Assembly: GCF_019649055.1 (NCBI RefSeq)
Contig: NW_026570236.1
Location: forward strand, 1,426,001-1,490,000
DNA: 64,000 nt
Direction of reading: 5' to 3'
DNA from: Paramacrobiotus metropolitanus
Lineage: Eukaryota; Tardigrada; Eutardigrada; Parachela; Macrobiotidae
Positions within the stretch are counted from its first letter, which is position 1; every line of letters starts with the position of its first letter. Both the position numbers and the translations under genes were made by a program. Under the pieces are notes generated by a model. That model was not told the origin of the DNA and did no database searches. It worked only from the letters and a program-made list of their open reading frames with translations. This document shows, piece by piece, positions 20,011 to 32,218 of this stretch.

Positions 20011-23000
20011 ATGGACACCAAGGAAGTGTTAGTATGGAGCGTTACCGTGATGATTTTCATCGGCCTGGGAGAGGCCTTCCACCAGCTGAATATCATACTG
20101 GTTGCCGTTGGGCAGACGCCGGCATATGGTTACACGACCACGATTCCAGTGTACTTCGTAGCATTTGACCGTCTACGACAGCGATATCCTCACGTCTTTG
20201 CAAACATATCCACACACTCGCTGTATCTTCCGGGGAGTTTCACGTGTGCGGCTGCTGCTGACGTTATGATTCCGCTGGCCGGAAAGGTCGGCCAGATCCT
20301 CGCGGAACTCAACGGAGTGACTGTTATATTAACTCCGGGTAATTATTTTAAAATGATTATCCTTCTTCTATAAAGAAGTTACAGATAAAGCAAGATAGAA
20401 AAGATAGAAAGAAATTTAGATAGAAAAGACCAAAAGTAGATAGAAAAGATTTATTTAGATTTAGCTTTAAATTCAGAAGATAGATTTTGGATTGAAAAGA
20501 CCAACCGTGTTTTGGTTTTTCATAAACCGGTAAATATTTTTCAGCCTGCAGTGCGGAAATGATGGTCCTTGGTGACTTCGCTAGAGGTTGGTACAGGACT
20601 GTTTCAGACCACAGAATCTGCAAGGACACCTCGGCTTCAAGCCTTTTATCTTTTTTACAGAGTGGAACGTTTTGACCATGTCAAGGTGTGCCAATAAATT
20701 ATCCAGAAAATTTTGACGGTAGCTAGTTAACATTGCGCATCGACTTTCAGCACGGCTGGAGATCAAGCCTTAGCCAATAAAGTACGCTATCCAACGGTTG
20801 TGACGTGTGCGCCCCCGGACCATCCGTCCATCTCTCTAGCCGCTCAGATGTTTCTGCAACGCTACAAATGGCAGACGGTGGCATTCTTCTGTGATGATCT
20901 CAATCAGTATCCAGGCTTGGGATCCTTTTTCTACCTGTCCTGCCGCAACGTCAAAAAGTTGCTGGAAACCAGACTGGGCCAATTCAGTATTTACATGTAT
21001 TCCTTCGATACACCGGCTTTCAGCGACTTTCCAAGCATTCTGACTGATGTGCAAAGCCGTTCAAGAGGTATAAAAATCAACAAGATGCAGTAAATGACAG
21101 AGTAACGTCAATCGGGATGGCTGTCATTTTTATGGCTCTTGTTTTGCAGTGGTCATCATTTTCAGTATTCCGAAAATTGTGAGACAGATCATGGTAAGAA
21201 TTAGATTTGTCTACGTCGATCTTTCTTTGTCTGAAACTTGCCAATGCAATTTATGATCACTCTACGAAGATCAATGCTTCCATAATTTTGCAAATACAGA
21301 ACATGGTGACGTGACACTGACGTCCATGGCCACAAATAAACTCGATATGGTATTTCTTTACCAGGCCTCTTATCTTTACCAGGTTAGCGTTCTCTTATTT
21401 TTTTCAGATAACAGCTTATCGTCTGAATATGACAAATGGCGATTATGTAAGTACTTCGCGCAACTCATAAAAACTGCGCCAACCACTCAGCTGGGGCACA
21501 CCACATGCTTAGGTTTTACAGATCTTTTTGTCTTCTCGCATGGCGCGTGTGCCTGGTGAAGGAAAACAGACGTGGAAGTTTAATGACAGCGATGACCCCG
21601 TACGGTATCCTTTTCTTTAAGAAAATAACAAATGCGTCAGATCAGTAAATTACAGCGTTGTTAGGAATCTGTATAGATCGCTTTCCAAGCCTTCCGAAGT
21701 TTGATCTATTGGGAACATCCAGCTGCCCAATGGAATCAGATTATGGAGGTTATGGATGATGTTGCTGCGTATGCGCGGAGAGAATACAATCTGACTTTCA
21801 CTTTAGATGATAAGGTAAGTTTAAGCAGTGCCCCGGTGCGTTAGCGTGTTGACGTCAAAATAACACAGATAATTTCGAATTTGTGGTTACCAAGTAATCA
21901 ACTATATTGACCACATTGATTCTACTGCAACTGCAGTGCCTACATTAGACTACATAAGCGGCTAAGCCCAATGTTTGCAAAACAGACTGAATCAATTTAG
22001 ATCAATTAATGGTAGGTTCACATTTTATTAACCAGTTTTCAATTTTCAGCTGAATGACTTTTCTGTGTCGGCTTACGAAATGACGTCAGCGCTTGCGATG
22101 GTAAAGCCAGAAGAACAACACCGCTCGTTTTGATATCAACCCATTATTTTTATCATTAACCGTGATGCGGTTGCTGCTTGAAAGGTGCTCAATGACAGCT
22201 ACGATATTCCATCCGCACAACTCGGGGGACGAGAACTAGCCAAGCAGTTCTTTAACCGCAGCTTCAGCTTTCCTTGGCGTAATGTAACTATTGGTTCCAA
22301 TGGAATGCGCTTAGGAGACGTTTGCTTCTATCGACTTAACCAAACCAGCGGAGAAATGGAGGTATGAATATTTCCATTCTATTGCACATCCGCTTGGACA
22401 CCGTGCTAGAACAATGTTATTGTTCTGGTTCCGAACAGGAAGCATGGCACTTCTATGCAGCAACAAAAAGCTTGGTGAAAATTTCTCCCCTGGCCGACGT
22501 ATGGCGCAGCTCATTTGGACCGCCACTCAATGAACCCTTGTGTGGATATCTGAATAATCTTTGTGATACATCTGGTAGGTGACCGTAGGTCTTAGATATG
22601 AATAATATTTAAACTGGACACGTGATTCTGTAGAAAATTTTTTATGCACCTCTGTGTGACAGTGTTATTTTACGTAGAGATGAATTGTAAGACGTTGTAG
22701 AAGGAAAACCATCGTTACAGGGTTTAATGCTTCATTTATCTGCTATCTGGTATATAGATTCAACGTGGATTATCGTTGCCGGAATCGTTACCGGGCTGGT
22801 GCTGCTGTTTGTTTTGTTTGTCGTAGCGGCATACAGGTATCCAATGAAAAGCATGGTCGTGTCATTTACCCAGGACATTATACTGCGTATAAACCAATTG
22901 TATTCGTAATTATTTATATATTCTGGGTAATTTAATTTAGATCGTATTTACGGAAAAAGGAATCGGATAATCCTTGGTGGTATCTACATTCGGATCATGC

Positions 23001-26000
23001 TGGTCACCAAGTAGTCAGCCAATATACGCTGGACGATGCCCAGTCTAGCGCTAAGCCCATGCCGTGGCTATCAAAGTTGTCGCTGTACCAGAATGAAATT
23101 GTTTGGACCGAATGTTTTCCCTGCCCACTTTCACCAAGTCAGATTTGCAACGTTCGATTGGCTCGACAGACGCTAAATTCGGTTTGTGTTAACTACCACT
23201 CTACAATAACTAATAATTATTAGGATTTGTACATAATGGATGGCTCAGCAAGATAGCTAGTTTTGGCGGAACGATGGCACTTCGGCATAATACTCGTGTA
23301 AACGCTTTAATAAAAACAAGTCTGCGAATGCCTGCACATATTGATGACTCTTAATTGAATCAACAGATGCGGAATTTGCAACATCCCAATATTGCTCGAT
23401 TTTATGGAGTTAGCCGTGATGGTGCCAAGGTCTCGCTTTTGTATGAATATGGATCCAGAGGCAACTTGCGCCTGCTGCTCAGCGATGAAAGTCTTCCATT
23501 GGATATCGACCTGCAGATGGCATTGATTCGAGAAATGGCTTCGGTAGGGATTGATTTATCTTTTAAAGGTCAAACTGGAAAGGGCTTTTTTGTTTGCATC
23601 CAGCAAGTCATTCATATAATTGATTTACTTAGAGCCGTTATAGATTCATATACTGTGGTCATTCATTAGCTTTATAGATCGTCGTGATCATGCGCAGAGT
23701 CGCGACTACTTTGATCGATTTTTTTCTTCCACATAGGGACTGAAATATATTCACACTAGCCCACTGTATTTCCACGGCGCTCTTTCCAGCCTGACGGTTA
23801 TGGTTGATAATCGTTTTGGGATTAAACTGTCCGACTACGGGATGACGAACGTGGTGTCTGGCTTAACGGATGTCCATTTAGGGGGCACAAATGATTGTCT
23901 GCAACTATGGATGGCACCAGAAATGGTCACCGATGACGAGTATCCTGGATGCAGAGAATCAGACATTTACAGTTTCGGTGTGGTAATGGCTGAAGTTTTC
24001 ACCAGAAGAATGCCGTTAGATGTCTCGCTCAATGATCAATTAAGCATACAAGGTGATTTTTGCATACCCAGTAATGACATTACTTAATGCAGGCATTTTT
24101 CTCAAAAAATAATTTTTCGCCTGCGGATAAAAGTAAATAATAAATGATCAGTTCTATAGCTTTATTTTTTTAAACCAGCCGTTTTTGCAGACCGCTTGCA
24201 CATGTTGAAAAAATCTCCAAGTACGCAACGAATTATTGTTACTCCCGAAGAGGTTCCGTCTTACGGTGAAAAACTTCTTCGAGATTGTTTTTTGGATAAT
24301 TCCGATCATCGGCCCTCAATACGTGATTTGATACAAGTGTTAAATGGAAAAAACACCAGGAAACTGTCAGGATTAGGACGAACTGCGGCCAGCGTTGTGG
24401 ATTGTATTATTTCTCGCTTGGAACGTTACTCATCAGAGTTAGAAAAACGAATCGCCGAACGGACGGTGGAGCTGGTTAGGGAGGAGGAAAAGGTTAACGA
24501 ACTGTTGAGGGATATCTTGCCCGAGTAAGCAGCATGGACGTATGTTGCATAATTATTAACACAGTGGTTGCAGTCCAGTGCCTGGAAATTAAACAGCTTG
24601 TTACCTAAACTATAGCTTTCATTCAAAATACTAAATATGTTTGTAGGAGTATTGTTCGCAAACTGCGCAACAAGCTTCCCATGGAAGCCGAAGATTTCGA
24701 TGACGCTAGCATTCTCTTTACGCATTTTCCGGAGTTTGCCCTGGTCTGCTCACAGTCCCAGCCGCTATTTATCATTCGTCTCTTACATCACATCTATACA
24801 TTACTGGATGGTCTTATGGAACAGCACGATGTGTATAAAGTAGAAACTATCGGAGACTCCTACATGGTACGAGCGGTATCATAGACCAGTAACTGTTTAT
24901 GACCTTGTGTATTATAACATTTTTTATTGGTAATGTGTATTGTTTCTTATGGCGTTGTCAATGTATTTTGCCGTTTGCCAATAACATTTTGGACGTCATC
25001 GTAACAGGAGTTGAACTGTTTCATGAAAACAGGTTGTCAGTGGTGTTCCCGTGCGCAACGGTGCGTACCGCCATGCTGGAGAAAGTGGTAACTTAGCTCT
25101 ACGAATGCTGGCAGCAGTACAGCCAATGTCCTCGATGGTATTAACCGGCGTCGACTTCCAGCTCAGACTAGGAATGCACTCTGGTAAAACTCACTTGTGT
25201 AGTTTCTTGCTTGCATTTACGTTTTGTCTCTGGTGCTCCTGAACCGCACCGCAACCTTTTTAATTGACAGGCCCTTGCGCGGCTGGAATCGTTGGAAACC
25301 GAATGCCACGGTATTGTTTGTAAGTAGTGTTTCCCGTTTCCAAGTTCGTCGCTGTGTTGAAAATACAAGCGTGTCCGCATGTTTCACGCTGTTAATGCAG
25401 GTTTGGAGACACCATCAACACGGCAAGTCGAATGGAGAGCCATGGGGAAGGTACGTATTGCTATGACAGTGTGAATGGTGTACAAAATAATTACGCTTTG
25501 GATAACGGTCCAAATCGTATTCATTAAAGCTGAATCGGTAATCAGTTCTATGCTGCTTTCTATACGCTTTCTTATGAATTTGCACCTTAACCTACATAAC
25601 CTTATTTTCAACCCCTTAACCCCTTAACCTTATTTGCACCTTTCTTAAGAATAACCTTTGCATATTTTCCCATTAGTTTGAATTTTTCTGGCGCGATTTC
25701 ACAGGAGGAAAAATACATATCAGCCAAAGCAGCAACCAAATTCTTAACAAAATTGGAGGATACAAAACGGAGTCCAGAGGATTAATAGAAATAAAGGTAC
25801 AATGTGATACGTATGCACATTATTACAGTACTATGGTACAGTGAATGTATTGTGTTGTGCGAGTATTGCTGCTGAATTCTGTTCATCATAAATTAATTTT
25901 TTTTGGTTTTTATCTCTCTCTTTCGCAGAGAATTATTGTTAATGTGCCACTGTACCGTAAGTTGAAGGTTACTATTAACATTCAGTGTACTTTGTTCTCT

Positions 26001-26052
26001 GCAGAGCAAAGGCAGGATCGAAACGTTTTGGCTACTATCAAAAAATTCGTGA
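20011..26052 (+). CDS. Receptor-type guanylate cyclase, complete, with altered catalytic Asp (gene D)
   Basis: Single-pass membrane receptor of the natriuretic-peptide-receptor type, which would make cGMP if active. Exons with consistent phases: 20011-20338 (signal peptide), 20545-20590 (CSAEMMVLGDFARG), 20751-21067, 21150-21193, 21408-21446 (LNMTNGDY), 21522-21599, 21677-21814, 22050-22100, 22185-22361, 22439-22574, membrane span 22758-22836 (IIVAGIVTGLVLLFVLFVV), juxtamembrane from 22941 (NPWWYLHS), kinase-homology about 23.36-24.5 kb (HPNIARFYGV, FHGALSSLTVMVDNRFGIKL, SDYGMT), coiled coil (LERYSSELEKRIAERTVELV), cyclase domain about 24.65-26.05 kb (DVYKVETIGDSYM, MPRYCLF, FGDTINTASRMES), last exon 26005-26052. 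The residue matching the first metal-binding Asp of the cyclase motif (F-S-D-I-V-G-F) is His at 24723-24725 (ILFTHFPEF) and the Gly is Glu. The second Asp and the guanine-selecting Glu and Cys remain. Exons near 23.2-23.3 kb are unresolved. Confidence 0.85.
20393..20460 (+). repeat. AGATAGAAAA-type simple repeat in an intron of gene D
   Basis: Purine-rich imperfect repeat of GATAGAAAAGA units in the first intron of gene D. Confidence 0.6.
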
Positions 26053-28082
26053 CTATCGACCAACCACAATATTATTAATATGTGCCGTTTGCCTGTGATA
26101 TCTATGCCTTCCTTAGTCCGCACGCCCATTTTACGCCATTTGTATAGGAATGGTTTACACTAGTAATACTTTTGTGATAAAGATTTTTGTTGAAACTATT
26201 GACATCGAAACTGAATAAATTAATTACAACAAAGGTAGTTCACGTGTTGGTACGTAGTTCAAGGGAGTGCGCTTATCATAATTACGTAATCTAATTAAAA
26301 TAAACTGCAATTACAGTAAACTGCCGTAATTAAAATAAAATGCGCTTTCTGAACAAATGTGGAATCTCGCTACCGCTGGTTATGTAAAATCGAGATATAC
26401 CTGACAAGGCACTTTTCTACGCGAGACGCTACGAAAATTTTTGGAATCTGCATTTTAACCACTTTGGCACTTGGTGTCCCGTTTATCTTCTTGGCTGCAC
26501 CTGCAGGATTCAACCAATGAACGTGGATAATAGTAAAATTTATAAAGTTCTGCAAAATTTTACGTCAAGCGGTCGAAGAACCTCTCCACGGTGTAACCTG
26601 TGTCTGATACTCTGATTATTGTGTACAAAGTTTTGATGTGAGAATCAATAAAATTCTTTTGAACCATGCAAACATACTGTATTAACCGCAAGGATCAGCA
26701 TAATGAGAAGCGATGACATTGCTTTTCATAAGCAATTAATAATGTCCATATGGTTTTGTGGTCTGACACAGGAGTCAGGAAGTAATTGTTTCTGCTGCTG
26801 AATATAGTATTTCTTGTCAGTTACAGATTTGAGTGGCCGTCGCGAGTAAAATTTGCTTAATATTGCGGTTTGCAGCTAAATGACTTGACTTTGGTATTTG
26901 TGAACTGTTTTCGAAACAGCGAACTAGAGTGCAATTATGCAAACCCTATTTAAACTAAACAAATTATTTTAAACTTTAAAATTTAAGGTCATCATCGTAC
27001 AATCCCACCCTTGTATCTGTATTGCTAACTCATTGCCGTTGCTCTAGGTGTGCGAGAGGAATGAATGAATAGTAAGAGAGGAATGTTCATTCATTCCTCT
27101 CGCACACCTAGAGCAACGGCAATGGCTAACTTTAGCGGTCTGCATGTACTGGTATTAGAGTACTTGTAAAGCTACATAGTACATACCATACGAGTACTGT
27201 ATGTCTTGCGGCTTTTGCCCAAGTAAACATAGTATTACTAATTACAAAGTATAATTTCTGTATGCCCTTATTTGAAAAGTAATTATGAATAGACTGACAA
27301 TAGGTAATATTGACAAGGCGAAAGTTCAATAATTATGGAAACTTTCAGGCTATATGTACGAGGTGGTATGCGCAATAATTATACAGATAGTGTCGGATAC
27401 TGATTACAGAACAAAAAACGAAGATGAAACGGTACAATGCTGCCGAAATTCAAGCTTGTTAAATTTAAGATTTATAAGGGATTTAGGATTTTAAGGTTTA
27501 AATACTTAAATTTTTAAACATTCGGCTATTGTTGCACGTACAATATTTTTAAATCGTTCACCAAACGGATTATGGTACGACAAATTACTGTCGGGGTTTG
27601 TCTCTGCTGTAAAATCTCCGTATTTACTGTTTATTACTAAACGCACACGGTACTTTTCTGTGGATTACGATAATTTTTTTGATACCACAGCACATAACTT
27701 TCATAATTCTCATAGAACTCTGCCACTTGAATACCCATATTAGTTTACCCTTTTAGCTTTCCATATCTACCTCATGTACGCACTTGAAAACAACGGTTCC
27801 AAACTTGAAAATAGGCTGAAATAATTATCAGAATGTCCACGTGCATATTGCACCGATTACACGTGTGTTTTTTATGGCGGTACTGGTTATACATAAGCTG
27901 CAGTACTTCTATTTTCAAACTCATAAATACCCAGAACAAAAAAACACCCGTATTGGTTCGTTCATGAAACATCCGGTTGTGGAGGATTAATTTGAGTTAA
28001 ACTGACCCGCGTAAAATTTTTCATAGGTTATATTAAAAAATAGCTATACAAATAATAAAGTGTTTTTGGAGAAATAACTGGG
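26053..28082. other. Intergenic, with one long palindrome
   Basis: AATAAATTAATTAC near 26.21 kb may serve polyadenylation of gene D. No exon seen on either strand. The notable structure is the palindrome at 27031-27124. Confidence 0.45.
27031..27124. repeat. Perfect 39-bp-arm inverted repeat
   Basis: 27031-27069 (starts CATTGCCGTTGCTCTAGG, ends GAATGAATGAA) is exactly reverse-complemented at 27086-27124. The 16-base spacer TAGTAAGAGAGGAATG resembles part of the arm, as if the hairpin formed by fold-back copying. Confidence 0.9.
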
Positions 28083-29876
28083 ATGGATTTCGATGTTATC
28101 CTGCGTGACGTGGGAGAATTTGGACGATACCAGATACTGTTATTAATCTTCGTTATTATACCGGCATGCGTCCCAGGGGGAATGCATAGCTTTTCCCAGG
28201 TTGGTTATACTGTTATTACAGTAACAGCGTCACTTATCAGTTTATAATGTTAAAAATTGTCAAATACTTACTTGTTCTAAAATTTGGGTTTCTGTCAGTT
28301 GTTCTTAGTGGCCACACCGAAGCACTCCTGCCACATCCCCATCAACAGTACGCAATTCAACTCTTCTCTGTTTATTCCGCGTGGAGCAAAACCCAGCGAT
28401 ATCGACGCCCAGTGCCTAATGTACGATTTGGATTATACAAACGACACCATGCTAACGTCATTCACACCGACTTACGATACACCGATCTCCCCGTGCAGAT
28501 ACGGATGGGATTATGACCGCTCCATGTACCGGTCAACGGTAGTAACGCAATGGAACCTCGTGTGCTCGCATAAACTGCTCCCCACTTTCTCTTTAACAGT
28601 ACATACTTTCGGTAGTTTAACCGGCTCGTTGTTACTGGGATACGTCGGTGACCGGTTCGGTCGTAAACCCGCCTATTATATTGCCGTGACCCTTCAGCTA
28701 CTCAGCGGTGTGGGGACGGTTTTCGCGCCCAATTTTGTGGTCTTTTGCATTATCCGTTTCATCAATGGATTAACCACAATCCCGGTGTGGATATTCCCGT
28801 TAATCATGGCGCTGGAACTGATCGGTCCCAATAAACGTGCCCCCGTGGGAACGACCATGTCGCTGATTAACACCTTAGCGGTTTTGGGTTTGGGTGGTAT
28901 TGCCTATGCCATTCGCGACTGGATGTCCCTACAACTGACCGTAACTTTGTCATTTTCGTTTTTGATATTCTGGTGGTGGCTGTTACCAGAATCGCCACGC
29001 TGGCTGATGGCAGAAGGTCGTTTCGAAGACATGTTGAAAATTGTGAAGAAAATAGCCCGATTGAATCGAGTCGAACTGACCGAAGAGCAAATCGAAACAT
29101 GGCGGGATACTTATTTTAAAAGTACCGGGAAAGTCGATTTAACTGCGGCGCGCTACAGCCCGTTAGATTTATTTCGCACGCCGAATCTCCGGATGAAGAC
29201 CATCCTGATGGTGTTCAATTCGTTCAGCAACAACCTCGTCTACAACGGTCTGAATTTCTTCGTTCCTCAACTTGGCGACAACGAACACGTCAGTTTTCTG
29301 TTGAGTTCCGTTGTGGAAGTGCCATCATACTTCATTCTGTACTTCACCCTGGATCGTTTTGGCCGTAAAGTCACCATTATGTCGACCATGCTGATTGGTG
29401 GAATATTTAGTCTGCTGGCAGCGGCCACGGCCACATTGCCAACAACCATGATGGTGTTGGTTCTCGCTGCCAAATTCTGCATCAACCTATCTTTTTTTAT
29501 CGTGGATTTAATGGTATCCGAATTAATTCCCACTGTGGTGCGAGGGGAAGGTGCCACGTTAACCCAGACCGTATCAGCTATTGGGCTGTGTATTAGCCCG
29601 GCCATTATGTACTGGGGGAACCAGAATGAAATGGGTCCATTAATTCTGTTTGGTGTCCTTGCGCTGGCTGGTGCGGGGGCTATTCTGCGATTACCAGAGA
29701 CGGCTAATACGAAACTGCCGGATACCCTTGAAGAAGGAGAAGAGTTTGGGAAACATGCGCGATGGATTAACGTAATACCGCGATGTTGTCGGAAATCCTG
29801 TGATGGAGATACGGAGACAGAAAGCGGTTCGGATTCGGGGCCAGAAAAGGCTATCTTGTTATCTAAACTGCCGTAG
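28083..29876 (+). CDS. SLC22-family organic cation/carnitine-type transporter
   Basis: Twelve-span major-facilitator transporter, expected at the plasma membrane to move organic cations, carnitine or anions. Two exons: 28083-28199 (39 codons, VILRDVGEFGRYQ, the hallmark SLC22 start before TM1) and 28299-29876 (525 codons plus stop); joined phase 0, 564 residues, a normal length. After TM1 comes the large extracellular loop with Cys residues and N-glycosylation sites (CHIPINSTQFNSS). Between TM2 and TM3 is GYVGDRFGRKP, then LPESPRWLMAEGRFEDM after TM6 and the second DRFGRK after TM8. The tail is acidic (DGDTETESGSDSG). Substrate cannot be read from sequence. Family is certain; subfamily is not. 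Confidence 0.95.
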
Positions 29877-31500
29877 CGGCATTTTGTCATTACAGCCAAC
29901 AAATATAAATATTACACATTAACTTGCTCCTTAATCGCTACTATGTAGCGTTTTTGGCGGGTAATCGAAGCCTATACATATCTGACAAACGATCTTTCTA
30001 TGTGCAGCTGCTAATAAATCGCTCTGTTTAGTTATCGCGCTTATTATTAATAGGAACTTTTTTAATTGGCTCTCCAACACCTCCATTTATAAATATCGCT
30101 CATGGAAGCTGTTTGTGACGCAATGAAGTGCTTCGAGAAGTACTGTACATTAATTCGTCATGGTTGCGTCAATTTTCGCTGATAATTAGAAAGGAAATAT
30201 ACATATATGCCAGCGCCAAACTTGATGGGTAACCTGATTAATTCATGCATCAGAGAATTCCGTTAGAATTTTCAAGTACTTAATAAAATGCATAAGACCC
30301 GAGGCGCCTATTAACCACGAAGCACTCTTCTTACTAACCTGTATGGAAGGGGATATTCTTGGTCTGGAAGTTCCTGTAAGGGTGTTAATGTTGGGCAACT
30401 GTTACTTACTTACATCTGTAAAGCTAGACTTCAACGATAACAACTACAGAATAATCCTGGGGTCCCTGTTTTAGACTGTGAAAGAAGCAGCAAATGCTAT
30501 CAACGAAGCCTGCTCGTTTTGGCCTAACAATATACAATGGAATTCAAAAAGGTGTTACAAAACCCACCCACCCACAAAACGCGCGCAACCAGGAACTTAC
30601 CTGTACTCAAACACCCAACTTCCGTGCTGGCCATCGGCCTGCTGATATTATCACTTGCAACTTGCACATTTCCCAACGAAAACTGTCAGCGATATCTCAA
30701 ACGAAAGAGAAAAAATTATAAGAATTTTGATACCAGACAAGTTGTATTTTATGGAGTCCAAGAGAAAATCGAGGCACTTAAAGTTTCTCGTAGACAAAGC
30801 ATACTTTTTCTGCGTGAAAACTGAAACTCAACCGTGGATTCAAATTCTATGCTTTGTCTACGAGAAACTTTGAGTGCCTCGATTTTCTTTTAGATCGCAT
30901 AAAAAACAGCTTGTTTGGTATCAAAATTCTTGTAATTGTTTTTTCTTTCGTTTGAGGTATCGGTGGATGGTTTGCGTTCGGAACTGTGCGCGGCGCAAGT
31001 GTTTGAATTCAGCATGAGTCTGTGCTCAGTTGCATGTTTGCAGTTTATTGGTCATTTTATTGGTCATTTGGTCTTGACTAATGAATTGTCGGTCGCGGAC
31101 CGAATGTATCACCTTTTTGAAGTCCACTGTAATACCTTTAAACCTTATGTATTCAGTGTTCACACGGAAACAGTTTGCTTCCTTCAGTAAAACCACTTCT
31201 CGGCACTTCGTTGACTAAGTAGACAAATAAAATCGTATTCCTAAATTTTTAATAACTATGTATCATGTACGGTAATCGGTAATCCTGCTGCGCTTCGATC
31301 TTGTATGTGGTGTCCGCAAAAGCGTGTGTATTGTTTTAGTAACAATTTGTTTTGTTTGTTTGCTTGTCTAATGAGCTGTATTCATGGTTTATTACGTAGA
31401 GTTACGTACTGTCACAGACTCCGTCTTGCGTTGTGCGTTTTGCTGCAGTGCTTGCATCTGTTGTTGATGCCGCACGACTGGCTCAAATAATGTGGTTACC
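29877..31500. other. Intergenic, with one inverted-repeat element
   Basis: No exon recognised. Contains the 30690-30961 inverted repeat. Possible promoter and 5' sequence of the immunoglobulin-like locus lie at the right end. Confidence 0.45.
30690..30961. mobile_element. Foldback MITE-like inverted repeat
   Basis: Left arm about 30690-30802 and right arm about 30848-30961 are imperfect reverse complements over roughly 113 bp (shared CTCAAACGAAAGA, AAGAATTTTGATACCA, AGAAAATCGAGGCACT and AAAGTTTCTCGTAGACAAAG). Spacer is about 45 bp. No coding capacity; class unknown. Confidence 0.75.
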
Positions 31501-32218
31501 ATGCCGAACCCAAATCCCATGCAAAATAAACTACGCCCCGAAGACGCTGTGGAGCTACCAGTGATTGGCGATGATCTGAGCCTGTCATGCCGGGTGGGGG
31601 ATCCTCTGGTGTCATTGTTGGGTGACATTGTTTGGACGCAAAGAAAGCCGTTCGTAGTAGCGCATTATCTGTACAACGGTCAGGGATACGTTGGGCCGGC
31701 ATCGGCATGCGAAGTCACGGTAACAAGCTGGACATCAATAATATCACGTATAATAGCACGGGAACATACACCTGCTATCAACGCTGCCCAGAGACATATC
31801 TCTGTCCGGTGCGCTCATCCGCGCTGCTTCCCCAACCGCGGGACATCCGTGATATCTTTAAAAAACCCATGGATATCACGTTAATGTATCCACACCGGCA
31901 ATTCTCCGCCACGTGCTGGCTGCAATTCGAATGCTCACCGGATGGTGATGCGTACTTCATCTGGAAGTACAGAGGAGTATTTATATCGTTGCCGACTATG
32001 TATTTTCTGCAAAAGATTGGCTATTTAATTGACCATCCATTTATGCGCGTTTCCCGGTCGTACTATCAGGGGGGGGACCCAATGATCCACCGTACTGTGC
32101 CCATACGATCACCGTATTCTGGTCAGAGCCACACTCTGGTGGACCAATCGAGTGTTGGGCGCGGTCGGACACCACCCAGGAGAAATGGTTTATTCAACGA
32201 GGAATTGTGGCGTTATAA
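31501..32218 (+). pseudogene. Immunoglobulin-domain protein with two apparent frame breaks
   Basis: Three pieces in different frames on one strand look like consecutive immunoglobulin-type domains. Piece 1 (from ATG 31501) has LSLSCRVGD and DIVWTQRKPF, the first Cys and Trp of an Ig fold. Piece 2 (about 31690-32070) has LDINNITYNSTGTYTCYQRC, the second half of the same fold, then FSATCWLQFECSPDGDAYFI and WKYRG. Piece 3 (about 32080-32218) has CAHTITVFWSEPHSGGPIEC, then WARSDTTQEKW. The second break coincides with a run of eight G's (32069-32076); the first is near 31690-31720. No splice sites of sensible length bridge them. Either decayed gene or sequence errors. No signal peptide or membrane span found, so it may also be partial. 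Confidence 0.5.

Noticed and set aside
21311-21400. An extra exon in gene D (HGDVTLTSMATNKLDMVF)
   Set aside because: The 39-bp exon at 21408-21446 (LNMTNGDY) matches E, F and B/C at this point. The extra frame has no counterpart.
28247-28516. An 89-codon open frame overlapping the SLC22 exon in another frame
   Set aside because: It overlaps the well-supported transporter frame and has no domain of its own.
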